The notes under the pieces are model-generated. The model did not search any database. It was not told where the DNA came from and saw only the letters and a list, made by a program, of their open reading frames with translations. The translations under genes were made by a program, and so were the position numbers. A stretch of DNA of 64,000 nucleotides from Nicotiana tabacum (lineage: Eukaryota > Streptophyta > Magnoliopsida > Solanales > Solanaceae), in contig NC_134089.1 of the NCBI RefSeq assembly GCF_000715075.1, positions 65,454,697 to 65,518,696 on the forward strand, given 5' to 3'. Of this stretch, positions 9,529-20,970 are shown piece by piece; positions within the stretch are counted from its first letter, which is position 1; the number at the start of each line of letters is the position of its first letter.

Positions 9529-11366
9529 CTCACCCATACTTTTGGAAGATAGTGCTGATGATAAGAAACTTTGCGGATAAAGCAGGGCTCGAATTCACCC
9601 TTAGACATCTCGTTAGGTTATATCGGCCTTTGCATTACGGGGGCTTGATTACTCTATGACGTCGATCCACCCGGTCCCCATACCGTTAATGACGAAGAGG
9701 ACGAGGAGGGTGGATGAGCCGGTTTGTTCGAGCACGGACAGTCGATATTATCCCTGGAGAGTTTTTTCCATTTCCTGAGAAATGAAATTTCACGCGTAAG
9801 TGGTATACTTGTATTTTTATCGCTTTGTCCATAGTGGAGGCGGGCTTTGTAAATGCACCTTTTTTTCCTTTTCTGCAATGATTTTGTGGATGCTGGGCGA
9901 GGTTCCCTATTTGCCGGATTGGGTTGGGAAGTTGGCGACCCACTTGACTTACAATAGGCGTAAGTGGCGAGCTTTATCTAAGGATAGGTAGGTGTCAAAA
10001 CACCACAGTACGTGCTATGTGATTTGCTCCCCCCTTCTCTCGGAAGGGTGCTTTTTCTTTCTGCGTACTAACTTTGTCATCGTAGGCATTGGGGAGTCCG
10101 TTAAAGCGAGGTCGTGCCCTTTAAGAGAGGAAGAAAGACTGTCGGCTTCAGGACTGAGGGACGATAATAATAACAATAAGCAGGAGAGGCCTTTGTAGGA
10201 CGACAGTGATTGTAGCAAGACATGTCCGGCCCGGAGGCTTAGAGAGGGTGTATCAGCCAAACCTGCAACACTCGAGGTCTCTGGCTCCAGAGAAACGGTC
10301 CCTCCTCCACTACTATCTTTCTTTACCGTCAAAGGTGCTTCGAGGAGTGATGGGTCTCTGTCGTTGGCTTCTTCTCCTATCAAAGCCACTTCGAGGGATG
10401 TTCAACGCCAAGGGGCGCGTATATTAGGCGACCGTGTCCCAAACTATGGTGATTCTACTAAGGTAGATGGAGCCAGACCAGTAGATGTACGCTCAACTCT
10501 TGAGGAATATCAACGAATTCACTCAGAGGTAGGTTTATGCCGTTCGTACTAGTTTTATAGTTTTGTAATTTTCACTTTCTTACCATGTTTCTCTTCCACA
10601 GGCTTTTAATAAGCTCAAATCTGAGCTGCTTCGCCGTGAGGCTAGATTGTGAAAAGTCGTTGACGGGGAGAAATCCCTTAGGCTTCTTTGCAATTAAAGG
10701 GAAGATGATTTGGCACGTTTACGGTATTAGGTGAGTTAAAGCTTGAATTATGAGATCTACCTGAAGGAGCAAGTAGTTTTGTTCCAAGGGAGTGTGTGTT
10801 CCTTTTTCTAGCTCCTAAGGCTAATGTTTTGTTTATTTCAGTTGTAAAAAAAGACAGAGGACATGGAGCGCCTTCCGAATGAAGCTGGCCGAGCCAAGCG
10901 CGAGTACGATGAGTTAAAGGCTCAGGCTGACATTAAGGCTTCAACGGGGAAGGGTGCTTTGGCTAGAGCCTCCGCCTTTGAGGTTCAACTTCGCTTAGCT
11001 CATGATAATAGCTTGGTCCGAACAAATATGATTACAAAGATCGAGTATGACCTTTTGAAGGTAAAGGACAAGGTTGTGGATGCCTGGGCTGAAGCCGTAA
11101 TAAGCCGAACTAAGGCTGACAAGAAAGTGGCGGTCTATTTGAAGGACGATGTCGATGCTCAAGCTGAGTTGAGAAGGACTCTTGACCGCAAGGGCAGGAG
11201 CAAGGAATACGCTCGGTGTAAATCTCGAAGGGAAACCCTCGAAGAGATCCATGCTAAGGGCTTTGACCTCTCGGAAGAGGTGAAGCAGGCGAAGGCGGAC
11301 GAACATGGCACTAAGTCTCTTTTGTCCGACATCGAGGATATCGAGGATGAGGCCGACGGGCCATAG
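9529..11366 (+). pseudogene. antisense aORF of element A (Transposase_28-like, spliced, coiled coil)
   Basis: This gene runs opposite to gag-protease. The first piece (9529-9795) reads HPYFWKIVLMIRNFADKAG, FTLRHLVRLY and, after frame breaks, WMSRFVRARTVDIIPGEFF and FPEK; I recognise this as the 'putative gypsy type transposon' domain (Pfam PF04195 type). Intron-like gaps follow: a donor gtaagt near 9797, a second exon ending WRALSKDR at a donor near 9989, an exon of about 10088-10529 that is basic then polar, a short exon from the acceptor at about 10602 (AFNKLKSELLRREARL, then stops) and the last exon of about 10842-11366. The last exon is Glu/Lys/Ala-rich with heptads, contains GFDLSEEVKQAKADE and ends at a stop at 11364-11366. 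Several stops make it a pseudogene. It has the form of the extra antisense ORFs described in Tat-lineage elements; its function is unknown. The N-terminus is lost to the Athila insertion. Confidence 0.72.
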
Positions 11367-11759
11367 TCCCCAAGGGGGACATAGATTTCTTTTCTATTTA
11401 CGTATATAGTACTTTCAAAGTATGTTGTAAATGGAGCTTGTATTTTCTCGCATATATGTATAAAAGGGAACCTCACGGTTTTATTTCTCCTGCATTTTTT
11501 GCCTTGATTTTAGCCAAATGAACTGGTCTTTGAGTTAAAAGGAATCCTTAGATTCATAGTATGGTCTTGAGGCTCATTAGGCTGGCCTGTAGGTTCTTAT
11601 GCGCTTTGGTCGGTACGACCTTTTAGCATAAGCCGATGTTTGAGCTCTTATGCTTTTGCTCTTAAGCATATTTAGTTAACTGTTTCGGGTTCAGTCTCCG
11701 AGTCAGGTTTTGACTCGAACTCATTCGACCCTCAGGTTTTTGCATTTAAAGCTGGCCCT
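11367..11759. other. element A, sequence beyond the aORF stop
   Basis: This is non-coding. It contains a diverged outlier of the 50-bp repeat (ggtcggtacgacctttt near 11609-11625) and otherwise nothing I can name. It would carry the 3' end of the aORF transcript. Confidence 0.5.
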
Positions 11760-11960
11760 TAGGCTCTTACGCGTTGGGTCGATATGGCCTCAAGTATGGG
11801 CTGGTGACAGTGGCTCTTATGCTTTAGGTCGGTACGACTTTTAATGTGAGCTGGCGTCAGTGGCTCTTATGCTTTGGGTCGATATGACCTCTAATACGGG
11901 CTGACGATAGTGGCTCTTACGCTTTAGGTCGGTACGACCTTTAATATAGGCTTTATTTTT
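11760..11960. repeat. 50-bp tandem repeat, four units, with an internal palindrome
   Basis: Units start at 11761, 11811, 11861 and 11911, each opening with (t/a)ggctctta(t/c)gc. Each unit carries a dyad of the form GGTCGGTACGACC or GGTCGATATGACC. The array lies between the converging 3' ends of the aORF (+) and gag-protease (-). Confidence 0.85.
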
Positions 11961-13178
11961 CCCCCGATAAGGATTTTTGAAATAATGTTTGCCTGACTGT
12001 TCGACGGTTTGATAAAAACCTTGATTATTCATTATATGGTGATAATCGAGCACCTTGGGAGGTTTGGCTCAGTGGCTGAGTATCTCAAAGCCTGTATTTA
12101 GGAGCTGACATGGTCGAAGCTCTTTTGCTTATGTCGAGGGTAGCTTGTTTAACTTGTTCTTTTCAAAGTATATTCGAAGTAATTGAAGGCCTATGATTTT
12201 ATAGCAATGCTTGAGGTCTTACAGATGTTGTTGTTTCCTTATATAGGACTTATGAGACCGATGCTGCCCGGATGTGGTCTTATGGCCTCGGGTTTTGATA
12301 AATTGATGGGGGTGGCGATTAGCGGTAGTCCCCGAGTCATCAAGGATTTCTTGGCTCGGGAGCCATTACTTGTAAATTTGGTATTGCCTCATTGAGGGTT
12401 TACAATTTTGGAGTTTCCGACCCGGAGGTCATGTGGCCTTGAGTTTTCGACGCCAGTCCCCGGGTGTTTAGGATGTTTTTGGCTATGGAGCTATTTTGTG
12501 ATCATGATGTTGCATCATTGAGGGCTTACGAGTTAGGAGCTTCGACCGGGGGGTCGTATTATTTTGAGTTGTTGATATCAGTCCCCGAGTGTTCGGGACG
12601 TTTTTGATAGAGGAGTTGTTTTTGCAAAAATACCGAGTTTCTTTGATTACATGGTACAACTATACACATTTTTGTTGTTACGGGATCGGTTGTTCTATGC
12701 GAATATGATTCCTTCGACTGTTTGGCCCGGTACATTATTTTCCTATCGAGACCCTACTTAGCGCATCTTGGCTTCTTTGAGTAGGTGACCTTCCCGGGGG
12801 ATGCCCCCCAGTATTTGAGGTTGATTTCAAAAGAAGACTTGAATACTTGTTGGGTCTTCTCTAGATATCATATAGATGTTGTCGCGTTAAAAACTTTGCT
12901 GGTAAAACCCTTCTTGGGATAAAAACCCGATCGAAGGAAAAGAGTGCAACGTATGCTTTTGAAACTTGAGCCCTTCAAGTTGGGAAGTGCTTCGGCCATT
13001 TTGATCGGGTACCTATATTTAGGTCAGTATAAAATGCAGCTAAAAAAAAGGGGAATGGTCATAGCTTAGTGCTAACGGTGTTTCAGATCTCGATGTGATT
13101 CAATTGATTGTTACGTGGACTCGGTACGGTCCTTTGTTTTGTTTAGTTGGGCTTAGCCAAAGATGTAGTTTGATATCG
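11961..13178 (-). other. element A 3' non-coding region with degenerate repeats of about 120 bp
   Basis: No gene is visible. Between about 12180 and 12640, phrases such as agtcccc(g)agt, ttgagggcttacga and ggtcgtat recur at roughly 120-bp steps. They match the 124-bp repeats of element B at 25380-25870 in reverse complement. The part at 12780-13030 matches 24970-25200 of B, again in reverse. Confidence 0.65.
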
Positions 13179-13805
13179 CTATTTTATTGTTTGATTACCC
13201 TTTGGCTCCTTCGAGGGTGGAGGTGCTGGTGTCGGCATCACATTGTTCACCGCAGACATTTCTCTTGTCGAATGATATTCCCCATAGACGGTTTTAATCC
13301 CATCCTTTGTCAGTAATTTCATCATTTTATGGAGGGTGGATGGTACTGCTCTCATGTAGTGTATCCATAGCCTTCCGAGCAAGGCGTTGTACCTCATGTC
13401 TTATTCGATGACATGGAATTTGGCATTTTGGGTTGTGCCGGCCACATTGACTGGGAGGGTGATTTCCCCTTTCGTTGTTTCACTCACCATGTTGAATCCG
13501 TTGAGGACTCGAGAGGCGGGCACAATTTGGTCAAGTAGTCCGAGCTGCTCTACCACCCTCGACCTGATAATGTTGGCCGAGCTACCTATATCCACAAGTT
13601 CACGTTTAATTTGAAATATATTTACAAGGAAAGAGATTACCAGTGCGTCATTATGAGGCTGAGACAAGGTCTTGATGTCCTCATCGCTGAATGTGAGAGC
13701 ATCCTCGGGTATGTAACCCCGAGTTTGCTTTTCTCTAGTGATGGATATTATTGTTCTTCTCATCATCATGGGCTCCTGTAGGGCATCGATGCCTCCCAAG
13801 GTCAT
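13179..13805 (-). pseudogene. pro: element A retroviral-type aspartic protease
   Basis: From 13805 downward the frame reads GGIDALQEPMM, then RGYIPEDALTFSDED, then the active-site block LVDIGSSANIIRS at about 13560-13595 and the flap/C-terminal part RYNALLGRLWIHYMRAVPS at 13397-13340. The catalytic Asp is present as D-I-G-S; element B has D-P-G-S. A break near 13400 separates the last part, which ends with a stop at about 13179. Nothing resembling RT follows. Confidence 0.82.
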
Positions 13806-15449
13806 GTGGATGACATGTTGTGGCTAATTTGTTTCGTTCTTCTTGGTTGCCTCTCTTTCTCTGAAATGATTTTTGTCCCGGTCGTTGAGGAATTCTCGGA
13901 GGTGACCTTTACTGAGTAGTCAGGATACTTCTTCTCGGAGTTGGTGGTAATCCTCGGTCCTGTGACTGTGCGTGTTGTGAAATTCACACACTAAGTTATG
14001 ATTTCTTTGCAAAGGATCTAATTGCACAAGCCTGGGCCACCTGGCATCTCTGATTTTACTGATGGCAAACACGATGGCTGATACGCCGACGTAAAAGTTA
14101 TATTCCGACAAGCGAGGTGCCTCCATTGGCCCTGTGTTCCTATCAAATCCAACTCTATTGATGAGTCCCCAAGGATTCTAGCCTCGGTCCATCCTTCGAC
14201 CATTGCTGGGTATGTTGTACCTCGGGGCGTTTCTCCTGTCTTCGGTGTATGGCTGGTACCTTTCTTTGTTTGGCTTTGGCTCCTTCGCCAGAAGCCTGCT
14301 TGGGTATACCGAGCCCGAGGGGGCTCCTAGTTGGTCGTCCTTAACCCTAATTTTCGATTGATATCGGTTGTGAACGTCCGACTAGGTCAATGTGGGAAAT
14401 TCAACCAGATTCAGTTTCAGCTGCTTCGAAGCCACCAAGCTTCGTTCATTCAGACCTTGAGTGAAGGCCTGCACTGCCCTGTCAGCGGATACTGGTGGTA
14501 GTTCCATTCGTTCCATTTGAAAGCGAGATACAAACTCTCGCTGCATCTCATTCTCCCTTTGCTTGATCTTGAAGACGTCAGATTTCCTTGTTTCTATTTT
14601 GATGGCACTGGCATGTGCCTTTATGAAAGAATTTGCCAGCATGGCAAATGAGTCTATAGAGCTAGGAGCTAGGTTGTGATACCATATCATGGCCCCTCTT
14701 GAGAGTGTTTCCCCAAACTTTTTTAGCAAGACGAACTTTATCTCGTCATCCTTTAGGTCGTTGCCCTTCACTGCGCAAGTATAGGCAGTGACGTGCTTGT
14801 TAGGGTTTGAGGTTCCGTTGTACTTCGGAGGCTCAGGCATTCTGAACTTCTTTGGAATGGGTTTTGGGGATGCTTCCTACGGGAACAGTTTTTGCAAAAA
14901 CTTCTTTGAGTCTACCCCTTTTAGAATCAGGGGTGCGCCCAGAATTTGATCGACCCTGGAATTGTAGGTCTCTACCTTCTTGTCGTTGGCTTCTATCTTC
15001 TTCTTACCCGGCTCGATCCTCTTTGTGAGGTCCTCGAGCTTCTTTATGATGGCGTGTCGGCTTCTGACCCATTATTGCTTGATCTTTCTGGTGCTCGGCT
15101 GGGGGGGCGTCCCCAGTACTACCGTGCTGGGAGTTTTCTGGTGACTTTGCAGCTGAGAAATTGCCAGTTGTTATGCCTGTAACATTTCAAAAATAATGTG
15201 AAGGTTAACCCCCCATTCTTCCCTAGTCGAGGTTCTTTGGACATCTTGTTTCTCTCCTTGGTGTACGCTCATGTTGGTGTGGGAGCTTATATCGACTTGT
15301 TGGGCATCGCGCGAGATCGCATCCACGGGAATTGGTTCTGGTGCATTCTCAGGGTTTCGTGGTGGTAGACCAACACCTGGAACATCCACACCATTCTTTC
15401 CATGGTCCTCAAGATTTTTGTTTCCACCTCCATTTACCGATTTAGACAT
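13806..15449 (-). pseudogene. gag: element A gag polyprotein, degenerate
   Basis: The start MSKSVNGGGNKNLEDH is at 15449. The best preserved part (14840-14382) contains the capsid-type gag domain: MPEPPKYNGTSNPNKHV, then RGAMIWYHNLAPSSIDSFA and the block EFVSRFQMERMELPPV. A zinc-knuckle remnant CEFHNTHSHRTEDY lies at about 13947-13988, with the last Cys changed to Tyr; B keeps a Cys there. Stops occur near 15170, 14960, 14880 and 14380, and there are frame changes near 14200-14030. Gag packages the element RNA, and here it would have to be mobilised together with pol from a relative. Confidence 0.85.
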
Positions 15450-15567
15450 TTTGACCTGAAATTGAAGATCTTGGACAAGAAAAGGCGTGAAAGATAACTT
15501 GTGTTATGTAGTAAAACCAGCAAGCAAATAATCACTATTATTTTTAGCCCTACGGTGGGCGGGAAAG
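15450..15567 (-). other. element A leader and primer-binding region
   Basis: The leader runs between the 5' LTR end (15568) and the gag start (15449). Just inside the LTR the minus strand reads cccgcccaccgtagggct, matching the B leader ggcatccaccgtggggct, which is where the primer tRNA would pair. The sequence is damaged, so I do not name the tRNA. Confidence 0.55.
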
Positions 15568-16306
15568 TGTTTACCATGAAAATGGTAATAATAATTAAAT
15601 TTGATTTTGTGGTTCTAAAAATACGTGATCTATTTTTTATGGTAGTTGTAAGGCAAAGGATGCTAAAGTAAGGGACTAGAAAGCAAGATTATAGCTAGAA
15701 AATGATATAATAGTCAAACCAAATGGCTGAAAATCGGGCCTCGAGCTCGCTTATTCAGGCCTCAGGTTTGGTATGATGCCCCACCGAGAGTGATCAAGGG
15801 ATGACTAACAATTATGAGAGCTAAAATGATGGCTCTTTATGATCAATGATAAGCGATAAATGAAGAATAATGTATAGAACACAATAAATATAAGCAATAA
15901 ATGTAGTAATGAGATCAAGAGAATATGTTAGAGAGCAGAGAGAATGTTCTTGTATATTTTGTATTGAGCAATAGAACCCTACAAAAATGACAAGTATCCC
16001 CTTTATATATGAGGGGGAATCCCAACATAGTACAGATGCGTTAATTACAAAGATATTGGGTTGGTACAACCATTTAATGTCTTGATTCGCTTTTTGGACT
16101 AGCCCACTATGCTTTGTCGGTTCTATGTACGCAACTTAGGAACTTCACCCTGATCCACTGAGACCACTACTTTACATCGCCTTGAGGCCAGTCGTTACTT
16201 ACATTACCTCGGAGCCGATCACCGAGAATCCTCGAAGTCGATCACTAAAAATCCTCGAGATGCCTTGATGATCGTGAAATCAAACTGTCGATTTCTACCG
16301 TATACA
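15568..16306 (-). repeat. element A 5' LTR (739 bp)
   Basis: On the minus strand it begins TGTATACGGTAGAAATCG at 16306 and ends ATGGTAAACA at 15568. The B LTR begins TGTATACGGTAAAATCGG and ends GATAAACA, which fixes both borders. TG...CA ends are present. The flanking bases at 16307-16311 (ccttt) are the candidate target duplication; the other end is outside the window. Confidence 0.85.
16002..16012 (-). promoter_or_regulatory. TATA box of the element A LTR
   Basis: The minus strand reads catatataaag followed by gggatac. The B LTR has catataaaaagggg at 21981-21994, at the equivalent place, which supports it as the core promoter. Confidence 0.6.
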
Positions 16307-17416
16307 CCTTTGCCTCGTATTGAAGATTTATTTTACCAGCTTCAGGGATCGAGGGTGTTCTCGAAGATTGATCTCAGGTCAGGGTATCACCAGTTGAAGA
16401 TCAGGGACTCGGACATTCTTAAGATAGCTTTCAGGACCCGACATGGTCATTATGAGTTCTTTGTGATGTCTTTTGGGCTGACCAATGCCCCAGCAGCGTT
16501 CATGCATTTGATGAAAAATATGTTTTGGCCTTATCTCAACTCGTATGTTATTGTATTCATTGATGATATTTTGGTGTACTCGCATAGCCAGGAGGAGCAC
16601 GCAAAGCATTTAAGAGTTATAGTGCAGCAGTTAAGGGAGGAGAAGCTTTATGCAAAGTTCTCCAAGTGTGAGTTTTGGCTCTGTTCAATGGCATTCTTGG
16701 GGCACGTGGTGTCCTGTGAAGGTATTCAGGTTGATCCGAAGAAGATAGAGGCGGTCTAGAGTTGGCCCAGACCGTCCTCGGCCATAGAGATTCATAGCTT
16801 TCTTGGTTTAGCGAGTTATTGCCATCGGTTCATCCAGGGATTTTCATCTATTGCATCACCCTTGACCAAATTGACCCAAAAGGGTTCTCCTTTTAGGTGG
16901 TCAGATGAGTGTGAGGCGAGATTTCAGAAGCTCAAGACCTCCATGACCATAGCTCCAGTGTTAGTTTTGCCATCAGCATCAGGTTCTTATACGATATATT
17001 ATGATGATTCTCGGGTCGGCATTGGGTGTATGTTAATGCAGAAGTGTAGAGTGATTGCTTATGCTTCTCGCCAGTTGAAGCCCCATGAGAATAACTACCC
17101 TATTCATGATTTGGAGTTGGCTGTCATTGTTTACGCGTTGAAGATCTGCAGGCATTATCTCGATGGTGTGTCTTGTTAGGTGTTTACTGATCATCGTAGC
17201 CTCCAACACTTATTCAAGAAGAAGGATCTCAATTTGAGGCAGTGGAGATGGTTGGAGCTGCTAAAGAACTATGATATTACTATTTTGGACCATCCGAGAA
17301 AGGCCAATATAGTGGTTGATGCCTTGAGTAGGAAGGCGATGAGTATGGGAAGTCTTGAATTTATTCCTATTGGAGAGAGACCACTTGTAGTTGATGTTCA
17401 TGCTTTGGCCAATTGA
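16307..17416 (+). pseudogene. pol: T1 reverse transcriptase and RNase H, degenerate
   Basis: RT resumes at [14 protein letters not shown], with [28 protein letters not shown] and the catalytic FIDDILVYS (about 16556-16582) intact. A TAG at 16757-16759 (after KKIEAV) breaks the thumb. RNase H follows from about 16950: [13 protein letters not shown] (D-A-S changed to D-D-S), the block [17 protein letters not shown], then a TAG at 17177-17179 where a Gln or Arg codon is expected, and VFTDHRSLQHLF to DALSRK. The stops are single-base changes from sense codons. Confidence 0.9.
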
Positions 17417-18938
17417 TTTGTGAGGTTGGATATTTAGTAGCCCAGTCGGATCCTAGCTTATGTGGTTTCTCAGTCTTCCTTGTTTGATTGTATCAGAGAG
17501 CGCTAGTATGATGATCCTCATTTGCTTGTCCTCAAGGAAAAAGTTCAGCACAGTGATGCCAGAGATGTGACTATTTGTGATGATGGGGTATTGAGGATGC
17601 AGGGTCGGATATGTTTGCCCAATGTAGATGTACTTCGGGAGTTAATTCTGGAGGAGGCCTATAGCTTGCAGTATTCCATCCATCTGGGTGCCGCGAAGAT
17701 GTACCAGGATTTGAGATAACACTATTGGTGGAGGAGAATTAAGAAAGATATAGTGGGGTTTGTACCTTGGTGTCTCAGTTGTCAGCATGTGAAATAAGAG
17801 CATCAGAGACCGGGTGGCTTGCTTGGAAGTGGGAGCGGATCACCATGGATTTCGTAGTTGGACTCCCACAGACTTCGAGGAAGTTCGATGCTATTTGGGT
17901 GATTGTGTATTGGTTGACCAAGTCTGCGCACTTCATTCCTGTGTGTACTAGCTATTCTTCAGAGCGGCTAGTTGAGATTTATAATCGAGAGATTGTTTGC
18001 CTGCATGTTGTCCCAGTTTCTATCATTTTTGATAGAGGTACTCAATTTACATCCCAATTTTGGAGGGTTGTGCAGCGAGAGTTGGGTACTCAGGTTGAGT
18101 TGAGCACAACTTTTAACCCTCAGATAGATGGACATTACAAGCGCACTATTTAGATATTGGAGGACAAATTGCGTGCTTGTGTCATTGATTTTAGGGGTTC
18201 ATGGGACCAGTTTCTGCCACTCGCGGAGTTTGCATATAACAACAGTTACCAGTCGAGTATTCAGTTGGCACCATATGAGGCTTTATATGGGAGACGGTGT
18301 AGATTTCCAGTAGGTTAGTTTGAGTCGGGCGAGGCTAGGCTTTTGGGTATAGACTTGGTGTAGGATGTTTTTGACAAGGTGAAAGTGATTCAAGAGCGGC
18401 TTCGTACAACGCAATCAAGACAAAAGAGTTATGCTGACAGAAAAGTTTGTGATGTGTCTTACATGGTTAGGGAGAAGGTTCTACTGAAGGTTTCACCCGT
18501 GAAGGGTGTTATGAGATTTGGGAAGAGGGGCAAGTTGAGCCCTCGGTTCATTAGGCGTTTTAAGGTGCTTCAAAGGATTGGGGATGTGGCTTATCAGCTT
18601 GCATTGCCACCTAGCTTGTCGGGCGTGCATCCAATATTTCATGTTTTTATTCTCCGAAAGTATATCGGTGATCCGTCTTATGTTTTGGATTTCAGAACGA
18701 TTCAATTAGATGGTGATTTGACTTATGATGTGGAGCTAGTGGCTATTTTAAAGTAGGACGTCCGAAAGTTGAGATCAAAGGATATAGCTTCAATAAAAGT
18801 GCAGTCGAGAGGTCGGCCCATGGAGGAGGCTACTTGTGAGACTGAGCGGGAGATGCGGAGCAGATATCCACACCTATTTGAGGCTTCAGGTATGTTTCTA
18901 GACTCATTCGAGGACAAACATTTGTTTAAGAGGGGGAG
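17417..18938 (+). pseudogene. pol: T1 integrase with chromodomain, degenerate
   Basis: The zinc region runs from YSIHLGAAKMYQDLR to WCLSCQHV (17673-17795) with a stop in between. The core shows MDFVVGLP (about 17848) and FDRGTQFTS (about 18030), but the Glu block that normally reads AERTI is HYKRTI followed by a stop (about 18133-18153), so the catalytic Glu is Lys. The C-terminal GPY/F-like part (18379-18756) leads into a chromodomain at about 18720-18880 (VELVAILK, stop, DVRKLRSKDIASIKVQ, then EEATCETEREMRSRYPHLF). In active members the aromatic and acidic positions of this domain guide integration to heterochromatin; here W is C in EEATCE. The frame ends FKRGRM at the LTR edge. Confidence 0.9.
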
Positions 18939-18940
18939 GA
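18931..18940 (+). promoter_or_regulatory. T1 polypurine tract
   Basis: The sequence agggggagga sits directly before the TG of the LTR. T2 has tgggggagga at the same place. Confidence 0.85.
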
Positions 18941-19635
18941 TGTAACGACCCGACGGGTCATTTCGTGAATTATAGACCCGTTTCCCCCATTCTGCTCCTA
19001 TATATGTTCCTCAGCTATATTTCATTGTATCTTGTTGGTTGGTTCGGGTCCGGAGTGGTTTCGGTGTGGAATGAAACATTTGCTCTCCTATTTAGAAGCT
19101 CACGTTGGAAAAGTCAACCGGATGTTGACTTATAAGTAAACGACCTCAGATTTGGATTTTTATGATTCGGTTAGCTCAGTTAGGTGATTTTTGGACTTGG
19201 GAGCGCGCCCGAAATACAATTTTGAGGGTCGTGGTAGAATTTGGCTTAAATTGACAAAATTGGAATTTGGGCGATTTTGGTTGGTAGTGGAAAATTTGAT
19301 ATGGGGTTGGAATAGGATTCCGGGAGTTGGAGTAGGTTCGTAGTGTAATTTGTGATGTGTGTGCAAACTTTCAGGTTATTCGGACGAGGTTTGGTAGGTT
19401 TTGACATCGTTTCTGGAAATTGGAAATTTAGAAGTTTTTAAGCTTGAATCTGAGGGTGATTTAGTATGTTGATTTTGTTTTGAGTGTTCCAAAGGTTCTA
19501 CTAAGTTTTAATGTTGATATGTGACTTGCTGATATTTTTGGTTGAGGTCCAGGGGGCCTCGGGATGTATTCGGATAGTTAAGGGAGGATTTGGAGATGGA
19601 ATTGTGCAGCTGAAGTTGTTGCTTCTGATATTTCT

Positions 19636-19876
19636 GCACCTGCGGAGTGGGAACCGCATGTGCGAGGTCCGAGCAGAAAAGGGATAGCAAATGTGGAAGT
19701 TTGAAAGGCTGGACATTGTGCGCAAGTGCGAAAATTGGCCGCACCTGCGAGCCCGCATGTGCGAGGAAACAGTCACAGATGCGGAGTCTGGGCGGATAAG
19801 TGATTTCCGCAGGTGCGGCGCTTGGACCACAGGTGCTATCACAGATGCGAGAAAAGGGGCTGCATGTGCGAGATGC
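19636..19876 (+). repeat. CG motif array in the T1 LTR
   Basis: Interleaved dyads include TGCGG...CCGCA (19641-19658) and multiple copies of gcacctgcg, ccgcatgtgcgag, ccgcaggtgcgg and cacagatgcg. Together they give many overlapping stem options. The array ends about 12 bp before the TATA box. Confidence 0.8.
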
Positions 19877-19887
19877 CTGGGCAGAAG

Positions 19888-19895
19888 GTATATAA
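19888..19895 (+). promoter_or_regulatory. TATA box of the T1 LTR
   Basis: gtatataa within gaaggtatataaggaac; it is the best core promoter match in the LTR and lies just downstream of the CG array. Confidence 0.6.
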
Positions 19896-20970
19896 GGAAC
19901 ACTTCGCGAATTTTTGGGTATTCTTCACCATTGCTATTTGAATTTCTAAGATTTTGTAGTGTTTTGATGAGGGAATCAAAGGGGTTTTCATTGAGGTAAG
20001 TTACTGGAGCATAATACTCGTGATTATGGTGATTTTCAGATATTTAAGCATGTAATTAGTAGAAATTTGGGATGAAATTGAAGGGAATAGGTCTTAGAAA
20101 TTGGAATGTTTGATTTGGGGATTTGAGGGGCCAAATGGAGTTGGATTTTGATAAATCTTGTATGTATGGACTCATGAGTCTTCTAGTTTTTGTGATTTTT
20201 GTCGGATTCCGAGACATGGACCCGAGGGGCCGGGTTTGAGAGGATTTCGGGATTTGTGCCTAATTTGATAGTTTTTCTTGTAGAATTCATTCCATTAGCG
20301 TATATTGATGGTATTATTCTGGTTATGAATAGATTCTGAGCGATTGGAGGCCAAGTCAAGGGGCAAGAGCATCGCGGAGTAGGGATTTGGCCGGTTTGAG
20401 GTGAGTAATTATTGTAAATCTAGTCCTGAGGGTATGAAACCCCGGATTTGGTATCGTTTTACTATTTTTGAGGTGACGCACATGCTAGGTGACGGGCGTG
20501 TGTCTGTGCACCGTTAGGGATTGTAATTTGGTCCGTCCCGTAGCAACTATAAGTTGTGTATTTGGTTGAAACTACATGATACTTATGTGTTTAGAAAGAT
20601 TTTCTATATATTGGGCTGAATGCCATATTTGGGCCTTGTGCCTGAGCTGTTTGGACCCTTAGGGGTCTTTTTCTTATTATCCTCTCACTGTTTTGATTGA
20701 ACACCTATACTTAGTCATGTTATACTTACTGATTTCATAATTCAGTCTTTATTACTCTATTTTTGATACAGATAAAATGTTGTTTTGGGCTGAGCACCCT
20801 GTTTTACTGAAAGGCCGAGTGGCTTGAGAGGTTTATGACTGAGTGAGGCCGAGGGCCTGATTTGTGAGGATATTTGTGGGATCGGGCTATACGCCGCAGC
20901 ATGTTGTACTGATTCATGATTGAGTGAGGCCAAGGGCCTAATTGATTTATGCCACGAGGTGGCTTGCTAT

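Larger units (their letters stand above)
9517..16306 (-). mobile_element. Element A: Tat-like gag-protease retrotransposon with antisense ORF
   Basis: Read on the minus strand, the order is a 739-bp 5' LTR (16306 to 15568), primer site, gag, protease, then 1.8 kb of repeats and non-coding DNA, then a gene on the opposite strand (the aORF). There is no RT, RNase H or integrase between protease and the aORF, so the family is non-autonomous. The missing 3' end and 3' LTR are probably upstream of base 1, because Athila has inserted at 9516/9517. The right end interrupts the RT of T1 at 16306/16307. Element B (21690-26360) is a second copy and confirms the ends and gene order. Confidence 0.82.
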
